DNA of 16,804 nt from Bacteroidales bacterium UBA4230. GTDB taxonomy: Bacteria; Bacteroidota; Bacteroidia; Bacteroidales; UBA932. The stretch lies in assembly GCA_002395605.1 (NCBI GenBank), contig DGXO01000020.1, forward strand, positions 1 to 16,804, written 5' to 3'. A program made the position numbers and the translations under genes. Shown in pieces: positions 7,666-12,719 of this stretch; the stretch's first letter is position 1; each line of letters starts with the position of its first letter. The notes under the pieces were generated by a model. It saw nothing but the letters and a program-made list of their open reading frames with translations. It ran no database searches and had not been told where the DNA came from.

Positions 7666-9405
7666 ATGGCAAAAAAAATCAAGAGTCCTTACAAGGCATG
7701 GCGTAAGTACCGCGGCCGCGAGAACACGTGCACTACCCTGCACAAGGTTTTTGACTACGCCACAACAACCTACTCAAAAAGGGTCGCCTACCAGTATGTA
7801 GACGGCGGCCAGAAATACACCTACGCCGAATTCCGTACCAAGGTGGAGCGGCTTTCGCAGCGCATGTCCCGCTTCGGCATAAGGCACGGAGACCGCGTGG
7901 CCATCCTGTCCCAAAACATGCCCAACTGGGTTGTGGCTTTCTTCGCCGCCACCGCATACGGACGCATAGTGGTCCCAATGCTTGCCGATGTCTCTGAAAA
8001 CGAGGTCACAAACATCCTCACTCATTCGGAATCAAAGGTGCTGTTCATTTCCCAGCGCATGATGGGGAAACTGAGCGAGGAATGCCGCAAAAAACTTACC
8101 CTCATCATCGACATCGAGACCTTTGAATTCCTCAAGAAGGACAACGAAGACTTCCGCTGCAACGGTTGGGTAAAAGACCCTCTGCCCGATGACCTTGCAG
8201 CCATCATCTACACTTCCGGCACCACGGGAAACGCTAAAGGCGTGATGCTGAGCCACCGCAACATCTGCGCCAACCTTGCCGCTTCCTTCAAGGCAAAGCC
8301 CGCCTTCAAGAAAGACCGCTTCCTCAGCATCCTTCCTGCGGCTCACGCCTATGAGATGGGAGTTTCCACCCTTTACTCCTTCTATGTGGGCGCCACCTGC
8401 TACACCCTCCAGAAGCCTGCAGCCCCGGCCATCCTCATTCCCGCCATGAAGAAGGTAAGGCCCACCATAATCTGTGCCGTGCCGCTTATCATAGAAAAAG
8501 TGGTGAGAAACAGCGTGTGGCCCACAATCCAGAAAAGCCGCGTGCTCTCCTGGGCCGACAGACACCTCCCCAAACTGCTTCACTGGTTCATCGGCAAGAG
8601 AATCATCTCTACCTTCGGCGGCAAACTGGAGTTCTTCGGCATTGGAGGCGCCAAACTGGACCCTGAAATAGAAAAGTTCCTCATAGACTGCCACTTCCCT
8701 TACGCAGTGGGCTACGGTCTCACGGAAACTTCCCCCCTGGTGTGTAACGTAATGGTGAACAAAAAGAAGCACATCGGTTCCATCGGCCCGGCTTCATACA
8801 GGGTGGATATACGCCTTGACAACGTAAATCCCGCCAACGGTGAAGGAGAGATTGTGGTGCGCGGAGACAATGTGATGCTTGGATACTACAAAGACCCTGA
8901 ACGCACCCTCCAGGTAATGGACGACGAAGGCTGGTTCCACACCAACGATGTTGCAACCATGGACGAAAACGGCCTCTACTACATCAAGGGCCGTCTCAAC
9001 AACACCATCCTGGGGCCTTCCGGAGAAAACATATACCCGGAAGAAATCGAGCAGGTTATCAATAACTTCGAGGGCGTTGAGGAATCCCTTGTGATGGAGC
9101 GTGACGGCAAGTTGGTTGCCCTTGTGAAGTTCCAGGACAACGCCATTGACTGGGACCAGGCCGGTGAAGACAAGTTCTTTGAAGAGCTTGAGGCCCGCAA
9201 GAAGGCCGTTCTGGACTGGGTAAACAAAACCGTCGGTAAGAACTCCAAGATTGGAGAAGTGGATGCCATGAAAGAGCCGTTTGAAAAAACCGCCACCCAG
9301 AAAATCCGCCGCTTCAAGTACAAAAACTCCCATGGAGACGAGCCCGAAAAGCCCGCCACCGAAGATAAACCTAAACCCGACCATGAAGATACTGTTCGTA
9401 ATTAA
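7666..9405 (+). CDS. AMP-forming long-chain acyl-CoA ligase (ANL superfamily)
   Basis: The 579-residue protein carries the full set of adenylate-forming motifs: Y182-T-S-G-T-T-G-N-A-K-G (ATP P-loop), G349-Y-G-L-T-E-T, G-W-F-H-T-N-D at 422-428, and G-R-L-N-N near 441-445. The C-terminal catalytic Lys lies in A-T-Q-K-I-R-R. It should activate a fatty acid to acyl-AMP and then acyl-CoA (or acyl-ACP) in the cytoplasm. The usual T-G-D of motif A7 is T-N-D here; the Asp that binds the ribose is kept. A charged tail rich in E, K, P and D follows the C-terminal domain. The stop codon lies 23 bp inside the glycosyltransferase gene, so the two are translationally linked. Codons 435-511 are repeated almost exactly at 10583-10817. 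Exact chain-length preference cannot be read. Confidence 0.88.
   Translation: MAKKIKSPYKAWRKYRGRENTCTTLHKVFDYATTTYSKRVAYQYVDGGQKYTYAEFRTKVERLSQRMSRFGIRHGDRVAILSQNMPNWVVAFFAATAYGRIVVPMLADVSENEVTNILTHSESKVLFISQRMMGKLSEECRKKLTLIIDIETFEFLKKDNEDFRCNGWVKDPLPDDLAAIIYTSGTTGNAKGVMLSHRNICANLAASFKAKPAFKKDRFLSILPAAHAYEMGVSTLYSFYVGATCYTLQKPAAPAILIPAMKKVRPTIICAVPLIIEKVVRNSVWPTIQKSRVLSWADRHLPKLLHWFIGKRIISTFGGKLEFFGIGGAKLDPEIEKFLIDCHFPYAVGYGLTETSPLVCNVMVNKKKHIGSIGPASYRVDIRLDNVNPANGEGEIVVRGDNVMLGYYKDPERTLQVMDDEGWFHTNDVATMDENGLYYIKGRLNNTILGPSGENIYPEEIEQVINNFEGVEESLVMERDGKLVALVKFQDNAIDWDQAGEDKFFEELEARKKAVLDWVNKTVGKNSKIGEVDAMKEPFEKTATQKIRRFKYKNSHGDEPEKPATEDKPKPDHEDTVRN
8966..9200 (+). repeat. 235-bp direct repeat, copy 1 (inside the acyl-CoA ligase gene)
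   Basis: This segment encodes ligase residues 435-511, from N-G-L-Y-Y to E-E-L-E-A-R, in the mobile C-terminal domain. It matches 10583-10817 with no gaps and four substitutions, at a fixed offset of 1617 bp. This copy lies in the intact gene and is presumably the parental version or allele. Confidence 0.97.
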
Positions 9406-10549
9406 CAACTTCTACATCAGGGGAAACGGAATTTCAGCATCAGGACGCCGCACGGTAGCGGAACTAAAGAAAATTGGCGAGGATGTACGCATCCTGGCCG
9501 GGCCCAATCCGGACCCGAACGGCCCGCAGCCGGATTTTCCCCTGAAGGAATTCAGGTTCCCCATCTTCCAGCCCATCATCGAGTCCAGCGGCTTCTCCTA
9601 TGCCGACGGCGACATGAAAGTGATTGAAGAAGCCGTCCGCTGGGCCGATGTAGTCCACCTGGAAGAGATGTTCGTCCTGCAGTGGAAAGCCATCAAGGTG
9701 GCCAAGAAGCTGGGCAAGCCCGTCACGGCCACCTTCCACATGTTTCCGGAGAATCTCATCTACTCCCTGGGGATTGGGCCGCTCCGCAACTGGAAGTGGA
9801 TTAACCGGACGCTCCTCAAGCTCTGGAGAAAACACATTTATAACGAATGCGCCTTTGTCCAGTGCCCCACGGAAGCCGTTTTGGACCGCCTGCGCCGCTA
9901 CCACTTCAAGGCCAAGCTGGGCGTCATTTCCAACGGACTCATCCAGGAGGCCTGCACCCGGCCGGAAACTCCGCCGGAGGATTACCTGGACCCGGAGAGG
10001 CCCTTCAATATCCTGTATATCGGCCGGCTTTCCCATGAGAAAGACCAGCCCACGCTCATGGAAGCCATGCGCTACAGCAAATACGCCAAGCGCATCCAGC
10101 TCTACTTTGCCGGGAACGGGCCCCAGAGCAAGCGGTACAAGAAGAAAGCGGCCAAAATGTTCAAGGAAGGCGTTTTTGGCTATGAACCGAACTTCGGCTT
10201 CTACAACCATGACCAGATCCGCCAACTGGCGGCCAAGGCCGATTTGTGCCCGCACTGCGCCCCCATCGAGGTGGAAGGCCTTTCCATCATGGAAGCCATG
10301 CAGCAGGGAGCCTGCCCTATCATTGCCGTGAGCAAATACAGCGGCACCTCGCAGTTCGCTCTGGACCGCCGCTGCAAGTTCCCGGCCGAGAATCCGGAAG
10401 CGCTGGCCCAGCGCATAGACTACTGGCTGGACCACCCGCAGGAGCGCTGGGAAATGGGCATGCGCCATGCCAAGTTCATGGAGCAGTATGACATTGAAAA
10501 CTCCGCCATCGCCTTCCGCGACGCCCTGGCGGAAACCCTGAAAAAGTAA
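9383..10549 (+). CDS. GT4-like (GT-B fold) glycosyltransferase
   Basis: This 388-residue protein has a Rossmann-like N-terminus (M-K-I-L-F-V-I-N-N) and G214-R-L-S-H-E-K-D at the start of the second domain. The EX7E donor-binding signature is E296-V-E-G-L-S-I-M-E304, followed by A-M-Q-Q-G. These are hallmarks of retaining group-1 (GT4) glycosyltransferases that use nucleotide sugars. There is no signal peptide or membrane helix, so it acts at the cytoplasmic face. It starts inside the ligase gene (23-bp overlap); the ATG at 9383 gives a conserved start, whereas an earlier in-frame ATG at 9281 would add a proline/lysine-rich leader made from ligase codons. Next to an acyltransferase and an acyl-CoA ligase, a diacylglycerol- or lipid-linked acceptor is plausible, but this is inference. 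The gene is flanked by the 235-bp direct repeats. Confidence 0.85.
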   Translation: MKILFVINNFYIRGNGISASGRRTVAELKKIGEDVRILAGPNPDPNGPQPDFPLKEFRFPIFQPIIESSGFSYADGDMKVIEEAVRWADVVHLEEMFVLQWKAIKVAKKLGKPVTATFHMFPENLIYSLGIGPLRNWKWINRTLLKLWRKHIYNECAFVQCPTEAVLDRLRRYHFKAKLGVISNGLIQEACTRPETPPEDYLDPERPFNILYIGRLSHEKDQPTLMEAMRYSKYAKRIQLYFAGNGPQSKRYKKKAAKMFKEGVFGYEPNFGFYNHDQIRQLAAKADLCPHCAPIEVEGLSIMEAMQQGACPIIAVSKYSGTSQFALDRRCKFPAENPEALAQRIDYWLDHPQERWEMGMRHAKFMEQYDIENSAIAFRDALAETLKK

Positions 10550-10582
10550 CTTATCGGCCTTAAAACAAGAAAGCCTGCCGAC

Positions 10583-10817
10583 AAAACGGCCTCTACTACA
10601 TCAAGGGCCGTCTCAACAACACCATCCTGGGGCCTTCCGGAGAAAACATATACCCAGAAGAAATCGAGCAGGTTATCAATAACTTCGAGGGCGTTGAGGA
10701 ATCCCTTGTGATGGAGCGTGACGGCAAGCTTGTAGCCCTTGTGAAGTTCCAGGACAACGCCATTGACTGGGACCAGGCCGGTGAAGACAAGTTCTTTGAA
10801 GAGCTTGAGGCCCGCAA
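10583..10817 (+). pseudogene. Gene fragment: internal piece of the acyl-CoA ligase gene (repeat copy 2)
   Basis: This stretch equals 8966-9200 at 231 of 235 positions. The differences are CCG to CCA (Pro) and, within seven bases, TTG to CTT (Leu) and GTT to GTA (Val), all silent in the ligase frame. It lacks the rest of the ligase gene on both sides. The frame has a stop at 10561-10563 upstream but no stop inside the fragment or before the sigma start, so it is an intact reading frame in phase with the sigma gene. It has no ATG with a credible leader; a GTG-ATG pair at 10708-10713 is internal to the ligase sequence. It fills most of the 302-bp gap between the glycosyltransferase and the sigma gene (10550-10851). 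In the rest of that gap I see only an AT-rich stretch before the sigma start. Confidence 0.92.
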
Positions 10818-10826
10818 TAGTACTTT
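10817..10826 (+). promoter_or_regulatory. Ten-base motif upstream of the sigma gene, repeated upstream of the anti-sigma gene
   Basis: ATAGTACTTT begins at the junction with the ligase fragment and lies 25 nt before the sigma ATG at 10852. The identical ten bases occur at 11322-11331. It includes the palindrome AGTACT. It could be part of an autoregulated promoter or an operator, but neither copy fits TAnnTTTG, so this is a candidate only. Confidence 0.3.
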
Positions 10827-10851
10827 TTCTGTTTTCGGCATCCTATATATA

Positions 10852-11322
10852 ATGGAACTGGAAAAACTGTTTAAGGAATACTATCGCCCGCTGTGCCTTT
10901 ATGCCCTCAGGTTCACCCTGGATACAGATGCGGCGGAGGATATAGTTCAGGAGTGCTTCACGGCGCTCCTGAGCCACCGGGCCGATAAACCTATCCCCTA
11001 TCTGTACGCATCTGTGAGAAACCGTTCACTTATGTGGCTCCGCAGCCGGAAGCCGATGGAAGAACTTCCGGAAGACCTGCCCATGGAGGAAGCCATAGAC
11101 AGGAGCCTGGAGGATTCAAGACTGTGGGATGCAGTAGAGAAACTCCCGGAGCAAAGGAGAAAGTGCCTGGTTATGTCAAAGCGAGACTGTATGAGTTATG
11201 CCGATATTGCCCAGGAACTGGGAATCTCCCAGAACACAGTCAGGAACAACATCTCCAAGGCACTTGAGGCCCTCAGAAAAACCGTTCCGGCAAGCCTGGA
11301 CTTCATTTTATTTTTTTTCTGA
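10852..11322 (+). CDS. ECF-type RNA polymerase sigma factor (Bacteroidota Fec-like)
   Basis: The 156-residue product has a sigma-2 region near residues 5-42 (F-K-E-Y-Y-R-P-L, then D-A-A-E-D-I-V-Q-E-C-F). A sigma-4 helix-turn-helix occupies about 90-140 (L-P-E-Q-R-R-K-C-L, Y-A-D-I-A-Q-E-L-G-I-S, T-V-R-N-N-I). No sigma-3 region is present, as expected for the ECF class. The tail ends I-L-F-F-F; hydrophobic tails of this kind are common in Bacteroidota ECF sigmas. The protein is somewhat short for the class (usually 170-200). The ATG at 10852 is preferred because the open frame upstream is the ligase fragment. TGA is followed at once by an in-phase TAG, and the anti-sigma gene 51 bp later lies in the same frame. 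It should direct polymerase to its own operon or transport genes when released from the anti-sigma factor. Confidence 0.9.
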   Translation: MELEKLFKEYYRPLCLYALRFTLDTDAAEDIVQECFTALLSHRADKPIPYLYASVRNRSLMWLRSRKPMEELPEDLPMEEAIDRSLEDSRLWDAVEKLPEQRRKCLVMSKRDCMSYADIAQELGISQNTVRNNISKALEALRKTVPASLDFILFFF

Positions 11323-11331
11323 TAGTACTTT
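11322..11331 (+). promoter_or_regulatory. Second copy of the ten-base motif, upstream of the anti-sigma gene
   Basis: ATAGTACTTT overlaps the last base of the sigma stop codon and lies 42 nt before the anti-sigma ATG. It is identical to 10817-10826. The 51-bp spacer it sits in also has a GGAAAT and a CGTAC, but these are too close together for a classical ECF promoter. Confidence 0.28.
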
Positions 11332-11373
11332 CCGGAAATATCCGCATCGTACAGACAGAAACAATTTAAAAAC

Positions 11374-12120
11374 ATGAAATCCATTGAATTTGTACCGGCC
11401 CATTTCAAAGAGGGCGTATTTGACTGGAGGAAAGGCTACCGCGCAGTGTGTGGCAATAAGCGCCGTACATTCAACATCATGCCCTGGCTTTACGCCGCAG
11501 CGGCAATAGCGCTTGGAGCATTCCTTTTTATCAGATATCAAAATCACACAACCGATTATCTTGCCTACGACGTAGCCCAGACGTTTACACTTCCAGACGG
11601 TAGCAAGGCAATCCTTCAGCCGGGTGCCAAACTCAGCCTGAAGCCAAGGCGTAATCCCCGCAGCATAACGCTGGACGGCACGGCGCTCTTCTCCGTAGCC
11701 AGGGATGCGGGCAAAACCTTTACCGTAACAACTGATAAATCTTTCGTAAAGGTCCTGGGCACCGTTTTCCAGTTGTCGGAAAGTGACCTTGATGTCTTTG
11801 AGGGGAAGGTTCTCTTTTCCTCCGCTCCAGACTCTGCCGGAGTCATCGTCACTGCCGGAGAATCGGCCCGCATAATTGACGGAATAGCCCAAAAGACTAT
11901 GCAGAGCCCAAATCCCGTAGCCTGGGCCAAGGGCAGATTCTCGTATGACAACACTCCCCTTGAGAGGGTTCTGGAAGAACTGTCAGACTACTATGATGTC
12001 TCTCTAAGATGCGGCCAGGAAGGGAAATGGCTTACTGCCGAGTTCTCCACTGAAAGCCTTGAGGAGATTATCAGCCTTATTGAAACGGCCCTTGATGTAA
12101 CTATAACGGTAGAAAGATGA
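11374..12120 (+). CDS. FecR-like anti-sigma factor (inner membrane)
   Basis: The 248-residue protein has about 36 cytoplasmic residues and one membrane helix at about 37-53 (P-W-L-Y-A-A-A-A-I-A-L-G-A-F-L-F). A periplasmic FecR domain spans about 65-170, including F-T-L-P-D-G-S-K-A and D-V-F-E-G-K-V-L-F. The C-terminal region at about 187-246 (F-S-Y-D-N-T-P-L-E-R-V-L-E-E-L) is of the DUF4974 type, which receives the receptor signal. It should hold the neighbouring sigma factor inactive until the receptor is loaded. The cytoplasmic part is short compared with the roughly 80 residues of many FecR proteins. The frame upstream is open back to 11326 but has no usable start codon. The stop overlaps the next start (ATGA at 12117-12120), so the next lipoprotein is translationally coupled. 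Confidence 0.9.
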   Translation: MKSIEFVPAHFKEGVFDWRKGYRAVCGNKRRTFNIMPWLYAAAAIALGAFLFIRYQNHTTDYLAYDVAQTFTLPDGSKAILQPGAKLSLKPRRNPRSITLDGTALFSVARDAGKTFTVTTDKSFVKVLGTVFQLSESDLDVFEGKVLFSSAPDSAGVIVTAGESARIIDGIAQKTMQSPNPVAWAKGRFSYDNTPLERVLEELSDYYDVSLRCGQEGKWLTAEFSTESLEEIISLIETALDVTITVER

Positions 12121-12719
12121 AAAACAGATTTATCATAGCTGCTGCATTTATTCTTTCAGCCGTTTCATGCATGAAAGACAGGAATCCGCAGCCGCCCATG
12201 GGCTGGACTGCCCAGAATGTGGTTGACCGGATCTGCGGAGTATACGCCCTGGAATCGGCCCAATGGGACGGAGCACCGCTGGATCTTGACGGGGACGGAA
12301 TTTCTAGTCCTTCGTTTATGGATGAACTTCTTTCCGGAACCTGGCTGGGCATTCAAACGGAGTGCAACCTGACTATAGTTCCGGCAACACGCCTGAACAC
12401 ATCCACGGAGATTTACGCATACATCTATCATGGTGATTTCAAGGATGACGGCAATGGAGGCTATTCACTTGAGCGCATTCAGTTATCCTATAAAGTAGAC
12501 GCCGAAGGGAGCATCTCGTCAGACTCCCAACAGGTTTCCGTCAGCAGCCACTGTGGCGGAGAATACTTCAGGCTGGACAATGTCCAGGCAGGTTTTGAGG
12601 GAGATCTGTTTGTGATAAGCGGAGACACTGATTACTTTGACCTCACTAGCAAGACTGCCGTTCCGGGCAGGGAGACATTCCGTTACAGGTGTATCTCAAC
12701 AAAGGAGAAAAGGCAATGA
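12117..12719 (+). CDS. Lipoprotein embedded in the sigma/receptor operon, function unknown
   Basis: The 200-residue product has a lipoprotein signal peptide ending S-A-V-S-C (Cys 18). The mature part is predicted by eye to be mostly beta, with W and Y residues spaced as in lipocalin-like Bacteroidales lipoproteins. I do not recognise a named family. D-L-D-G-D-G-I-S-S near residues 57-65 looks like a calcium-loop (DxDxDG) sequence. Three Cys occur in the mature part beyond the lipidated one (near 82, 143 and 194). Both ends overlap neighbours by 4 bp (ATGA at 12117-12120 and 12716-12719), so it is made together with the anti-sigma factor and the receptor. That position suggests a role in ligand handling or signalling for this receptor, which is inference from context only. 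Confidence 0.78.
   Translation: MKNRFIIAAAFILSAVSCMKDRNPQPPMGWTAQNVVDRICGVYALESAQWDGAPLDLDGDGISSPSFMDELLSGTWLGIQTECNLTIVPATRLNTSTEIYAYIYHGDFKDDGNGGYSLERIQLSYKVDAEGSISSDSQQVSVSSHCGGEYFRLDNVQAGFEGDLFVISGDTDYFDLTSKTAVPGRETFRYRCISTKEKRQ
12702..12708 (+). promoter_or_regulatory. Shine-Dalgarno-like site for the TonB-dependent receptor
   Basis: AAGGAGA ends 7 nt before the ATG at 12716, a near-ideal spacing. Strong sites like this are uncommon in Bacteroidota and it supports the ATG at 12716 over the in-frame ATG at 12689, which lies inside the preceding gene. Confidence 0.55.

Noticed and set aside
9281..9382. Upstream ATG for the glycosyltransferase
   Set aside because: It adds an out-of-frame reading of ligase codons (P/K/S-rich) ahead of a perfect Rossmann start at 9383.
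9464..10468. An open frame of 334 codons opposite the glycosyltransferase
   Set aside because: It is the mirror of a GC-biased real gene, with no recognisable domain and no start signals.
10550..10582. Possible terminator after the glycosyltransferase
   Set aside because: The weak CGGC-CTT / AAG-GCCG pairing has bulges and no T-run.
10596..10841. Minus-strand open frame similar to one opposite the ligase gene
   Set aside because: The similarity is only the 235-bp duplication read backwards. It adds no gene.
10708..10851. An upstream GTG/ATG start that would add 48 residues to the sigma factor
   Set aside because: Those residues are ligase sequence plus a short junction. ECF sigma factors begin close to the ATG at 10852.
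11290..11322. Attenuator made by a short GC hairpin and the T8 run at the end of the sigma gene
   Set aside because: The stem is only about five pairs with a bulge. The T-run encodes the Phe tail that is normal for Bacteroidota ECF sigmas.
11332..11352. GGAAAT and CGTAC as a classical ECF promoter before the anti-sigma gene
   Set aside because: The gap between the two elements is about 8 bp, far shorter than the roughly 16 bp needed.
12689..12715. Upstream ATG for the TonB-dependent receptor
   Set aside because: The ATG at 12716 has a Shine-Dalgarno-like site, an ATGA overlap and a proper signal peptide; the earlier one would add charged residues in front of it.
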